Part shown: positions 1 to 6,543 of the stretch, piece after piece
Numbering within the stretch: position 1 is the stretch's first letter
Layout: every line of letters starts with the position of its first letter
Assembly: GCA_030146605.1 (NCBI GenBank)
Contig: JASLBO010000053.1
Location: forward strand, 1 to 7,369
DNA from: Sphingomonas sp.
GTDB lineage: Bacteria; Pseudomonadota; Alphaproteobacteria; Sphingomonadales; Sphingomonadaceae
Length of the DNA: 7,369 nt
Direction: 5' to 3'
The notes under the pieces: model-generated
What the model was told of the DNA's origin: nothing
Database searches by the model: none
What the model saw: only the letters and a program-made list of their open reading frames with translations
Made by a program: the position numbers and the translations under genes

Positions 1-580
1 TGTATTCGGCATTGCTCTGATGCCAGCCGCGCGCCTCCGCCGCGGTCAGCTCGGCCTCGATGCTTTCCGGCGTCATCGGCGTGGTCGCCGAATAGTTCGT
101 GAAGTCTATCCGGCGATACAGCGCCTGCCGCTCCTCCGCGCTCATCTGCGCGAGCAAGGCGCGCCCGGCCGAGCTGGCATGGATCGGCACCCGATCGCCG
201 ACCCGCGCGAAATAGCGCACCGGCTGGCGCGATTCGGCTACCGCGACGAACATCGCATGCACGCCCGCCGGGGCCGAGATCGCCACGGTCTCGCCGCTCT
301 CCTGCATCACATCGCGGATCAGCGGCCCGAGTTCCGCCGGCAGCGGATCGGCCTGCGAAACCTTCTCGGCCAGCTCGAGCCAGCGCGGGCTCGGATAATG
401 GCCGCCGCGCGGCAGCGGCTCGTAGAGATAGCCCATCGACGCCAAAGTACCGACCAGCTTGAACGTGCTCGATCGCGGCCAGCCCATCGCGTCGGCGATC
501 TCCGCGGCATTGGCGGGCCGCTGCCGCTCGGCGAAGAATTCGAGGATCTGCAGCGCATTGGCCGCCTGGCGAACGATCAT
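1..580 (-). CDS. IclR-family transcriptional regulator (partial, 3' end off the left edge)
   Basis: A DNA-binding regulator of the IclR family, probably controlling the adjacent catabolic genes in response to a small aromatic or organic acid ligand. Reading from ATG at 580 gives 193 visible residues with no stop before the edge; family members are about 250 residues, so roughly the last quarter is missing. Residues 5-60 form the winged helix-turn-helix: helix 1 (RQAANALQILEFF), the HTH around NAAEIADAMG, the recognition helix WPRSSTFKLVGTL (34-46) and the wing near 53-65. The effector-binding domain follows, with the family signature GDRVPIHASSAGRALLA at 128-144. The start is uncertain: no good Shine-Dalgarno precedes ATG 580, and in-frame TTG codons lie at 601 and 616. 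ATG 580 is chosen because helix 1 begins right after it. It lies 72 nt after the SDR stop on the same strand, so it is probably the last gene of that operon. Family assignment is firm; target and ligand are inference. Confidence 0.93.
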   Translation of the reverse strand, partial: MIVRQAANALQILEFFAERQRPANAAEIADAMGWPRSSTFKLVGTLASMGYLYEPLPRGGHYPSPRWLELAEKVSQADPLPAELGPLIRDVMQESGETVAISAPAGVHAMFVAVAESRQPVRYFARVGDRVPIHASSAGRALLAQMSAEERQALYRRIDFTNYSATTPMTPESIEAELTAAEARGWHQSNAEY

Positions 581-652
581 GATGGAAGCCGTATGGCGCA
601 AGCGCGGCCCCGGCAACAGCGTGTCGCTTGCCGGAGGGGCGCTTGCACACCC

Positions 653-1417
653 TCAGCGCGCCGTGAAGCCGCCATCGACCGGCAGCGCCACACCGGTGAC
701 GAAGCTCGCCTCGTCCGAAGCGAGCCAGAGCGCGGCATCGGCCACCTCCCCCGGCTTGACCAGCCGGCCGAGCGGCACCGCGGCGACGATCTTCGCCTCG
801 TTGGCCGCCGCCTCGGCAGGATCGCCGCTGCGCCCGGTGAAGCCCAGTTTCATCGGCGTATCGGCAAGGCCCGGGCACACCACATTGACCCGGATCCCGT
901 CGGGCGCGAGCGCCAACGCGAGCGACTTTGCGAGCCCCACCACGCCCCATTTCGCCGCCGAGTAGATCGGGCTCATCATCGATCCGACCAACCCCGAGAT
1001 CGACGAGGTGAAGATGATCGAGCCGCCGCCGCGCGCCCGCATGTGCGGCGCCACCTGCCCCGCGCCGAGCGCCGCGGAAGTGATGTTGAGGTCGATCGCC
1101 TTTTGATAGGCGACGAGATCGAGATTCTCGACCGACGCCGGCCCAGGCATCCCGGCATGCGCCCAGAGGACATCGGCGCCGCCCAAAGCCGCAACCGCCT
1201 GATCGATGCTGCCGCGCGCCCCCTCCGGGGTCGAGAGATCGGCCGCGATGGCCGTCACCCGATCGGCGCCGAATTCCGCCACCAGCGCATCGAGCGCCGC
1301 CGGATCGATATCGATCGCCGCGACCTGCGCGCCTTCGCGCACGAAACGCTCGACCCCTGCCCGGCCCATTCCCGAAGCCGCCGCGGTGACGATCGCCAGC
1401 CTGCCCTGAAGGCGCAT
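653..1417 (-). CDS. Short-chain dehydrogenase/reductase (SDR), classical type
   Basis: A soluble NAD(P)-dependent oxidoreductase of the classical SDR family, 254 residues, the usual length. The Rossmann glycine motif is TAAASGMG (11-18), where most relatives have TGxxxGxG, so the first glycine is alanine. Asp36 in AIDID at the end of strand 2 favours NAD(H) over NADP(H). The usual NNAG motif appears as AHAG (86-89). The catalytic tetrad is intact: Asn111, Ser139, Tyr152 and Lys156 (YSAAK). The CPG motif (181-183) and the C-terminal VTGVALPVDGGF are typical. An open frame extends up to TTG 1438, inside the end of the aldehyde dehydrogenase gene. Tandem ATGs at 1420 and 1417 follow an AGGAG; 1417 has the better 6-nt spacing and gives the normal family N-terminus (MRLQGRLAIVTA). 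It starts about 10 nt after the upstream stop, so the two are probably co-translated. Substrate unknown; an alcohol or hydroxy compound linked to the neighbouring dehydrogenase is a reasonable inference. Confidence 0.93.
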   Translation of the reverse strand: MRLQGRLAIVTAAASGMGRAGVERFVREGAQVAAIDIDPAALDALVAEFGADRVTAIAADLSTPEGARGSIDQAVAALGGADVLWAHAGMPGPASVENLDLVAYQKAIDLNITSAALGAGQVAPHMRARGGGSIIFTSSISGLVGSMMSPIYSAAKWGVVGLAKSLALALAPDGIRVNVVCPGLADTPMKLGFTGRSGDPAEAAANEAKIVAAVPLGRLVKPGEVADAALWLASDEASFVTGVALPVDGGFTAR

Positions 1418-1423
1418 CATTCT

Positions 1424-1428
1424 CTCCT
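1424..1428 (-). promoter_or_regulatory. Ribosome-binding site of the SDR gene
   Basis: The minus strand reads AGGAG here, 3 nt before ATG 1420 and 6 nt before ATG 1417. The site decides the start in favour of these ATGs over TTG 1438. It begins on the last base of the aldehyde dehydrogenase stop codon (TGA, 1430-1428), which points to translational coupling of the two genes. Confidence 0.7.
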
Positions 1429-2906
1429 CAATTCGCAAAGGGATCGGCGAACTTGCCGGTGGTGGAGATCACGGTGGTGCGCGTCTCCAGATAGGAATCG
1501 AGCGCTTCCACTCCGTTCTCGCGGCCCCAGCCGCTGGTCTTGACCCCGCCATAAGGCGTCGACCAGCGGATGTAGCGATAGGTGTTGACCCAGACCATGC
1601 CGGCATGGATCCGGTTGGCGACGCGGTGCGCGCGGCCGACATCGCCGGTCCACAGCCCCGCGGCGAGGCCGTAGGGCGTGCCGTTGGCGATCGCGACCGA
1701 CTCGTCCTCGCCGTCGAAGGGAATGATCGCCGCAACCGGTCCGAAGATCTCCTCCTGCGCGATCCGCATCTGCGGCGCGACACCGGCGAACACGGTGGGC
1801 TCGACGAAATAGCCGCCGGCAAAGCCCGCGCGCTCGATGCGCGCGCCGCCGGCCACCAGTTCGGCCCCCTCGTCGCGGCCGATATCGACATAAGACAGCG
1901 TCTTGGCGAGCTGCTCGGCATGCGCCTGCGGCCCCATATGCGTGGCGGGATCCATCTGGTTGCCGACGCGGACCCGGCCGGCGTTACGACGGAACGCCTC
2001 GACGACCCGGTCATAGACCGGGCGCTCGACCAGCACCCGGCTGCCGAGCGCGCAGCTCTGGCCGCATAGAGCCCAGGCCGATCCGGTCGCGGCGTTGACC
2101 GCGTTCTCGATATCGGCGTCCGCGAAAATGATGTGCGGCGCCTTGCCGCCCAGCTCGAAGCTGAAGCGCTTGAGCGTGTCGGCGCCGGTCTTGAGGATCG
2201 TCTTGGCCGTCGCGCCCTCGCCGGTGAAGGCGATCTTGTCGACGCCCGGGTGCGCGACGAGATGCGCGCCGGCGACGGGGCCGTCGCCCGGCACGACATT
2301 GACCACGCCCGGCGGAAAGCCCGCTTGCTCGAACAACGCGGCAAGCGCCAGCGAGGAGGCCGGAGTCTGTTCGGCGGGCTTGAGGACGACAGTGCACCCC
2401 GCCGCCAGCGCCGGCCCGAGCTTCCACGTCGCCGCCATCAGCGGCACGTTCCACGGCGTGATCGTGCCGACCACGCCCACCGGCAGCCGCGAGGTGAAGG
2501 CGTGGACGCTGTCATCCATGGGGATCGTCCGCCCGCCGCATTTGTCGGCGAGGCTGGCGAACCAGTGCCAATATTGCGGATGGAGGCCGATATCGCCGCG
2601 CGATTCGCGGATCGCGCGGCCATTGTCGCGCGATTCGACCCGCGCCAGTGCCTCGACCTGCGTGGCGTAGAGCTCGGCGAACTTGCGCAGCAGCCCTGCC
2701 CGCTCCCACGGCGCCATCTTGCGCCACGGCCCCTCGAACGCCGCGCGCGCTGCAGCAACCGCGCGATCGACGTCCTGTGCGCCGCCATACGCGACCTGCG
2801 TCCATGGCTGGCCGGTCGCCGGATCCACGCTGTCGCGCACCCCGCCGTCGATCGGCGCAACCCATGCGCCACCGATAAACAGGCGATCGAAGCGGAACTC
2901 GGTCAT
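1428..2906 (-). CDS. NAD(P)-dependent aldehyde dehydrogenase (ALDH superfamily)
   Basis: Oxidises an aldehyde to the carboxylic acid with NAD(P)+ in the cytoplasm. It is 492 residues from ATG 2906, the standard length. Key residues are present: Asn153 in PWN (oxyanion hole), Lys176 in KPAE (cofactor binding), Glu251 in FELGGKAP (general base), Cys285 in GQSCALGSR (nucleophile) and Glu386 in EEIFGP (nicotinamide ribose contact). The cofactor loop is FTGEGATAK (227-235): Glu230 replaces the common Ser, as in hydroxymuconic semialdehyde dehydrogenases, and the second glycine of GxxxxG is Ala234. In-frame starts lie at GTG 2915, ATG 2912 and ATG 2906; the last has AAGAG at 8 nt spacing and gives MTEFRFDRLFIGG, so it is preferred, though not securely. 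First gene of a leftward operon with the SDR, divergent from the CoA-transferase. The substrate cannot be read from the sequence; semialdehyde or betaine-aldehyde-like relatives are possible. Confidence 0.95.
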   Translation of the reverse strand: MTEFRFDRLFIGGAWVAPIDGGVRDSVDPATGQPWTQVAYGGAQDVDRAVAAARAAFEGPWRKMAPWERAGLLRKFAELYATQVEALARVESRDNGRAIRESRGDIGLHPQYWHWFASLADKCGGRTIPMDDSVHAFTSRLPVGVVGTITPWNVPLMAATWKLGPALAAGCTVVLKPAEQTPASSLALAALFEQAGFPPGVVNVVPGDGPVAGAHLVAHPGVDKIAFTGEGATAKTILKTGADTLKRFSFELGGKAPHIIFADADIENAVNAATGSAWALCGQSCALGSRVLVERPVYDRVVEAFRRNAGRVRVGNQMDPATHMGPQAHAEQLAKTLSYVDIGRDEGAELVAGGARIERAGFAGGYFVEPTVFAGVAPQMRIAQEEIFGPVAAIIPFDGEDESVAIANGTPYGLAAGLWTGDVGRAHRVANRIHAGMVWVNTYRYIRWSTPYGGVKTSGWGRENGVEALDSYLETRTTVISTTGKFADPFAN

Positions 2907-2918
2907 CGACATCACTCT

Positions 2919-2946
2919 TGGATTAGTCTCTATACATGGACATATT
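2919..2946 (+). promoter_or_regulatory. Possible sigma70-type promoter for the CoA-transferase gene
   Basis: TTGGAT (2919-2924) and CATATT (2941-2946) are separated by 16 bases and resemble -35 and -10 boxes, each only partly matching consensus. Transcription would begin near 2953, giving a leader of about 40 nt before GTG 2993. It overlaps the repeats and the opposing promoter. Weak, sequence-only prediction. Confidence 0.3.
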
Positions 2947-2960
2947 AGTCCTCACATGGA
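2922..2960. repeat. Imperfect tandem repeat in the divergent regulatory region (candidate operator)
   Basis: Two copies share both ends: ATTAGTC-TCTAT-ACATGGA (2922-2940) and ATTAGTC-CTC-ACATGGA (2944-2960). The ATTAGTC halves are 22 bp apart and the ACATGGA halves 20 bp apart, close to two helical turns, so a bound protein could occupy the same face of the helix. A further partial copy, ACATGAG, follows at 2962-2968. An AGTCTC (2925-2930) and a GAGACT (2973-2978) form an outer inverted pair. The repeat lies inside both promoter candidates. Binding by the window's IclR regulator is inference. Confidence 0.5.
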
Positions 2961-2972
2961 AACATGAGTCAA
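2944..2972 (-). promoter_or_regulatory. Probable sigma70-type promoter of the ALDH-SDR-IclR operon
   Basis: On the minus strand TTGACT (2972-2967) is a near-consensus -35 box. It is followed after 17 bases by ACTAAT (2949-2944), which matches TATAAT at four positions including the last four bases. Transcription would start near 2937, about 30 nt before ATG 2906. This is the best promoter-like sequence in the window, but it is unsupported by mapping data. Confidence 0.5.
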
Positions 2973-2978
2973 GAGACT

Positions 2979-2985
2979 TAAGGAG
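2979..2985 (+). promoter_or_regulatory. Strong ribosome-binding site of the CoA-transferase gene
   Basis: TAAGGAG is an almost perfect anti-16S match and lies 7 nt before GTG 2993. It decides the start of the CoA-transferase against the upstream in-frame ATG 2936, which has no such site and would add 19 residues not typical of the family. Confidence 0.8.
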
Positions 2986-2992
2986 AGAGTCG

Positions 2993-4189
2993 GTGATTCC
3001 GCTGCTCAAGGGCATCCGCGTGGTCGAAATCGGTGCGGTGGTACTCGGTCCTTATGCCGGCCAGATCCTCGGCGATCTCGGTGCCGAAGTGATCAAGGTC
3101 GAGCCGCTCGACGGCGACATCGCCCGCAATGCGCACCCGCAGGGCCGAGGCGGCGGCGCGCTGTTCGTCAACAACAACCGCAACAAGCGGATGCTCGCGA
3201 TCGACCTCAAGCGCGCCGAGGGACGCGCCGCGCTGGCGCGGCTGATCGGGACGGCGGACGTGCTGCTCCACAATATGCGCGTCGATGCGGCCGAGCGGCT
3301 GGGGCTGGGCTTCGATGCGGTCGCCGCGACCAACCCGCGGATCATCCACTGCGCCGCGATCGGCTTCGGGCAAGCGGGACGATATCGCGACCGGCCGGCG
3401 TTCGACGACATCATCCAGGCGGCGAGCGGGATGGCGGGGCTGGCGATGCATCACGGCGGCGCGCCGCAATTCGTGCCGACGATCGTCGCCGACAAGGTCG
3501 CGGCGCTGCACGCGGTCTACGGCATCCTTGCCGCGCTCGTCGCGCGCGAGCGCGGACAGCCCGGGCCATTCCGCGTCGAAGTGCCGATGTTCGAGGCGAT
3601 GGTCGCGTTCCTGATGAACGAGCATCTCGCCGACGCCAGCTTCGCCGAAGACGGCGTGACCGGCTATCCGCGGGTGCTGTCGGCCAATCGCCGGCCGTTC
3701 CGCACCGCCGATGGCTGGATCGCAGTGCTGCCTTATACCGCCGAGCAATGGCGCCGCTTCCTCGCCGAGATCGGCCGCGAGGCGCTGTGCGAAGAAGCAT
3801 GGTTCCGCGATGCGCGCACGCGGCAGGCGCGGATCGACGAACTCTATGCGATCCTCGCCGAGAGCCTGCCCGCACGGACTACCGATGCGTGGATCGAGAA
3901 GCTGTCAGCGCGCGACGTGCCGTGCGCGCGCATCGCGACGCCCGACGATCTGCTGCACGATCCGCATCTCGCCGAGATCGGGTTCTTCGACGTGCCCGAG
4001 GGCTATCCGGCCGGCCTGGCGCGGATGGTGCCGCAGCCGGTGCGTTTCGACACGGTGTCTCCTGCCCCCGATTCGCCGCCTGCCGGGATCGGTGCGGACA
4101 GCCGCGCGGTGCTGCGCGACTGCGGGCATGACGATGCGGCGATCGCGGTGCTGGTCGCCTCAGGCGTGGTCGGAGCCGGCCCGGGCTGA
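2993..4189 (+). CDS. Family III CoA-transferase (CaiB/BaiF type)
   Basis: Transfers coenzyme A from an acyl-CoA donor to a carboxylic acid, activating it for further breakdown; known relatives handle carnitine, oxalate, bile acids, succinyl/benzylsuccinate and mesaconate. It is 398 residues from GTG 2993, the normal size. The N-terminus PLLKGIRVVEIGAVVLGPYA, then LGDLGAEVIKVEP (27-39) and the RNKRMLAIDLK segment (63-73), is typical of the large domain. Asp138 in RPAFDDIIQAASG is the expected nucleophile that forms the aspartyl-CoA anhydride. The FRTADGWIAV stretch (236-245) and the C-terminal DDLLHDPHLAEIGFF (318-332) are also family-typical. A canonical TAAGGAG lies 7 nt upstream. It is transcribed divergently from the ALDH operon across a short shared control region, so co-regulation is likely; the ALDH product could be its acid substrate. 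Its last 30 bases overlap the convergent permease gene. The exact acid and CoA donor are unknown. Racemases (AMACR) share this fold, but overall features fit a transferase. Confidence 0.94.
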   Translation: MIPLLKGIRVVEIGAVVLGPYAGQILGDLGAEVIKVEPLDGDIARNAHPQGRGGGALFVNNNRNKRMLAIDLKRAEGRAALARLIGTADVLLHNMRVDAAERLGLGFDAVAATNPRIIHCAAIGFGQAGRYRDRPAFDDIIQAASGMAGLAMHHGGAPQFVPTIVADKVAALHAVYGILAALVARERGQPGPFRVEVPMFEAMVAFLMNEHLADASFAEDGVTGYPRVLSANRRPFRTADGWIAVLPYTAEQWRRFLAEIGREALCEEAWFRDARTRQARIDELYAILAESLPARTTDAWIEKLSARDVPCARIATPDDLLHDPHLAEIGFFDVPEGYPAGLARMVPQPVRFDTVSPAPDSPPAGIGADSRAVLRDCGHDDAAIAVLVASGVVGAGPG

Positions 4190-5446
4190 GGCGAAACGCC
4201 GACGCACCAGCGCATAGACCAGTGCCGCGACGATCGTCGCGTCGAACGCCGGCACCGTGGTCAGCGTCCAGCCCTGATAGGCGGCGAGCACCGCTACCAC
4301 GATCGACCCCAGCCACGTCGCCAGCGCCGGCCAGCGTACCAGCGGCACCGCAGCGATCGAAGCGCCGGGATCGGCGTCGCGCCAAATGGTGAGCGCATCG
4401 ATCACATAGATCGCGGCGATCGGCGGGATGATCAGCCCGAGGAACAACAGGAACGGAATGAACGCGTCGAGGATCCCCATCAGCGCGAAGCCGGCCCCCA
4501 TCGTCCCGCCCAACACCGTGAACAGCCACGGCCGCACCCGCGGGAAAGTGGTGCCGAGCGACAGGCTGGAGGAATAGAGGTTGAGCGAGTTGACCGTCCA
4601 GGTCGGCAGCACCAGCAGGAACAATACCGGCGTGCCGAAGCCGAATTGCACCACCAGCTTCATGATGCTGGTCTCGCCGGTGGCGAGTGCAGGGATCGCC
4701 GCGGCGGTCATCATCAGCGGCGTGGCGATGGGGAAGGACAGCACCATGCTGGCGATCGCGCCGCGGGTGGTGCGGGTGTAGCGCGACAGATCGGGCATCG
4801 TCGCGACCGCGAGCATATAGGCGCCGATCAGCGCCGAGATCGCGATGCCGAAGCCCATCGGCTCTGCGGGGCTGGCGACGGGAACCGTCACCAGCCCGTG
4901 GCGGTCGAGCGCCGCCCAGACGACCAGCGCGAGGATGATGCCCAGCACCGGCACCGCCACCACCGCGAGCCGATCGAGCGCCTTGAACCCGATGATCGTC
5001 GAGACCGTCATCAGCGCGCTGCCGAGGATCACGAAGAGCGTGAAGTTTCCGGCGAAGCCGTTGGCCTCCGCCGCCTGCACCATCGCCTCGCCGAAGAACG
5101 AGGCGTTCACGCCGAACCAGCAGAAATGGATGAGCGCGATCACGGTGTTGATCAGCGCCGCGCCGCCGGTGCCGAACGAGCGGCGCACGAGCAGATAGGT
5201 CGAAAGCCGCGTCCGCACGCTGACCAATGCGGTGAGGCACCCCCCGGCGCACAGGATCACCGCCGCGATCAGCGCCGCGCTCACCGCGCCCCACAAGCCC
5301 AGCGCCAGCGCATTGTGCGCACCGTTGAGGAAGTCCGGCAGCCCGATCGAGAAGCTCGCGACGATCAGCCCGACCCGCCAGCCGGGAACCGTAACGCCCT
5401 CGGGAACCGGGCTGTGCGCGTGGAGTTCGCCGGCGTGTTCGGTCAC
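4160..5446 (-). CDS. NCS1-family permease, cytosine/purine type (CodB-like)
   Basis: An inner-membrane secondary transporter of the nucleobase:cation symporter-1 family, probably importing a small heterocyclic compound. It has 428 residues from GTG 5446, with about twelve hydrophobic segments between residues 24 and 415. Recognisable features are SFSIGLPDFLNGA in the first helix (31-43), the WFGVNASFFGE segment (110-120), PDLSRYTR (218-225), matching the family's conserved D-x-x-R-(Y/F)-x-R motif, and WTVNSLNLYSSSLSLG (283-298), resembling the CodB helix-8 region. GTG 5446 overlaps the upstream gene's stop as GTGA, so translational coupling is likely; GTG 5455 is the alternative, adding three residues. 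It is the last gene of the hydantoinase-DUF917 set, which suggests that it imports their substrate (hydantoin, thiohydantoin, nucleobase-like). Its 3' end overlaps the CoA-transferase gene tail to tail by 30 bases. Family is sure, substrate is not. Confidence 0.92.
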   Translation of the reverse strand: MTEHAGELHAHSPVPEGVTVPGWRVGLIVASFSIGLPDFLNGAHNALALGLWGAVSAALIAAVILCAGGCLTALVSVRTRLSTYLLVRRSFGTGGAALINTVIALIHFCWFGVNASFFGEAMVQAAEANGFAGNFTLFVILGSALMTVSTIIGFKALDRLAVVAVPVLGIILALVVWAALDRHGLVTVPVASPAEPMGFGIAISALIGAYMLAVATMPDLSRYTRTTRGAIASMVLSFPIATPLMMTAAAIPALATGETSIMKLVVQFGFGTPVLFLLVLPTWTVNSLNLYSSSLSLGTTFPRVRPWLFTVLGGTMGAGFALMGILDAFIPFLLFLGLIIPPIAAIYVIDALTIWRDADPGASIAAVPLVRWPALATWLGSIVVAVLAAYQGWTLTTVPAFDATIVAALVYALVRRRFASARAGSDHA

Positions 5447-6543
5447 GCCCCCCACCCGTTCAATTGCTCGATCGGCACATAGGCGTCGGGATAGCCGAAC
5501 GCGCCGGGGCCGACGAAGTCGAGCGCCCGCGCGGTGCGCAGCATCGCCGGCGCTGCCGCGCCGACCAGTTTGACTCGCTGCCCGTATTTCAGCCGTTCGG
5601 TGGTGATGCTGTCGGCGGTCTCGCGGTCCATCACCGTCAATATGTCAGGCACCATTGCGACGATCCGGCCGTCGCGGCGCGCGAGCAGATTCTCGTTCTG
5701 GAAGTCGACCTCGACGCGCGACTGGCCGTCGAACGCCTCGATCACGATCCGGCCGACCGAAAAACCGCCGCGCGTCTCGCGCTCGAGATCGGTGATCTTG
5801 CCGTCGAACAATATCCCGGCATGGGCATAGAGCCCGCTCTCCCACAAAGCGGTGAACAATGCCTCGAACGGATCCTCGCCCGTCGCGCGCGCCTGCCGGA
5901 TCGCCGCGCCGATCGCGATCGCCGCCGAAATGCTGCCGGGAACGGCATAGGCCTTGGCCTGCGCGCCGCTCAGCGGATATTCGACCATGTGCGCGATGCC
6001 GCCCAGCGCGATCGCCAGCGCGCGCGCCAGCCGCTCATGCTCGACATTGTCCGACGTCTCGATCACCGTCAGCGACCCCGACGATGCGGTGACCACGGAG
6101 GGGCAGGCCGAAATCCCGTGAATGTTGAAGATCGCCATCTGCGATTCGGGGAAAGCGCGGCCCATGCCGTCGGCATCGACCACCGGCACCCCCAGTTCGG
6201 CGGCGGCGACGAGGGGCGCCAGCCCGTTGCTGCCACCGATCTCGATCGGCATCACTGCGTCGATCTTGCGGCCCAGCATCGCTTCCAGCCGCTGGAGCCC
6301 GGCCATCGCCTCCTTGCCGCTCGGCAATTTCTCGACCGACACCGTCGGCGCGCCGACCCAGCCGCACGGCACGACCAGCGCATCGTCGGCCAGCGCATCC
6401 AGCGTCACCAGCTCGAAGCTGCCCCGCCGGGCGAGTTCGGCCTCGCCGAGGAGCATCGCATAATAGGGGTCCCCGCCCCCGCCCGACCCCAGAAAGGCCG
6501 CACCGGTGGCGAGATCGGCGAGCGCCGCGCGATCAATGCGCAT
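5443..6543 (-). CDS. DUF917-family protein (S-methyl-thiohydantoin desulfurase-like)
   Basis: A cytoplasmic protein of the DUF917 family, 366 residues from ATG 6543, about the usual length. Family hallmarks are the N-terminal glycine-rich FLGSGGGGDPYYAM (17-30), the EIGGSNGLAPL stretch (101-111), VDADGMGRAFPE (122-133), FQNENLLA (281-288), MVPDILTVMD (297-306) and the C-terminal ERLKYGQRV and VGPGAFGYPDAYVP (344-357). From memory, a family member is assigned to thiohydantoin desulfuration in ergothioneine-type catabolism, and the Pfam name now reflects that; most members lack direct biochemical proof. It typically sits beside hydantoinase/oxoprolinase genes and nucleobase permeases, as here. 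It overlaps the upstream hydantoinase gene by 11 nt and the downstream permease by 4 nt. ATG 6543 gives the family N-terminus (MRIDRAALADL); a longer frame to TTG 6594 is unlikely. The Shine-Dalgarno is weak (AGCGAG-like), consistent with coupling. Function as desulfurase or amidohydrolase partner is inferred. Confidence 0.9.
   Translation of the reverse strand: MRIDRAALADLATGAAFLGSGGGGDPYYAMLLGEAELARRGSFELVTLDALADDALVVPCGWVGAPTVSVEKLPSGKEAMAGLQRLEAMLGRKIDAVMPIEIGGSNGLAPLVAAAELGVPVVDADGMGRAFPESQMAIFNIHGISACPSVVTASSGSLTVIETSDNVEHERLARALAIALGGIAHMVEYPLSGAQAKAYAVPGSISAAIAIGAAIRQARATGEDPFEALFTALWESGLYAHAGILFDGKITDLERETRGGFSVGRIVIEAFDGQSRVEVDFQNENLLARRDGRIVAMVPDILTVMDRETADSITTERLKYGQRVKLVGAAAPAMLRTARALDFVGPGAFGYPDAYVPIEQLNGWGA

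Noticed and set aside
20..1543. A 507-codon plus-strand open frame
   Set aside because: It lies antisense to the IclR, SDR and ALDH genes. The product is extremely Arg/His/Asp-rich with no recognisable motif, which is typical of a high-GC mirror frame opposite real genes.
2964..2981. Five-codon open frame (ATG to TAA) ending on the CoA-transferase ribosome-binding site
   Set aside because: It could be a leader peptide, but it lacks a convincing ribosome-binding site and such tiny frames arise by chance.
2936..2992. Extended N-terminus of the CoA-transferase from ATG 2936
   Set aside because: The extra 19 residues run through the promoter and repeat region, have no ribosome-binding site and are not family-like. 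GTG 2993 has a near-perfect site at 7 nt.
4174..4187. GC-rich palindromic stretch (contains GCCCGGGC) near the convergent stops as a terminator
   Set aside because: The palindrome has almost no loop, the longer stem is only about four base pairs and no T-run follows on either strand, so an intrinsic terminator is not supported.
3879..5294. A 471-codon minus-strand open frame
   Set aside because: It overlaps the permease gene in another frame and continues antisense into the CoA-transferase. The product is charged and repetitive, whereas the permease frame has clear membrane segments and family motifs.
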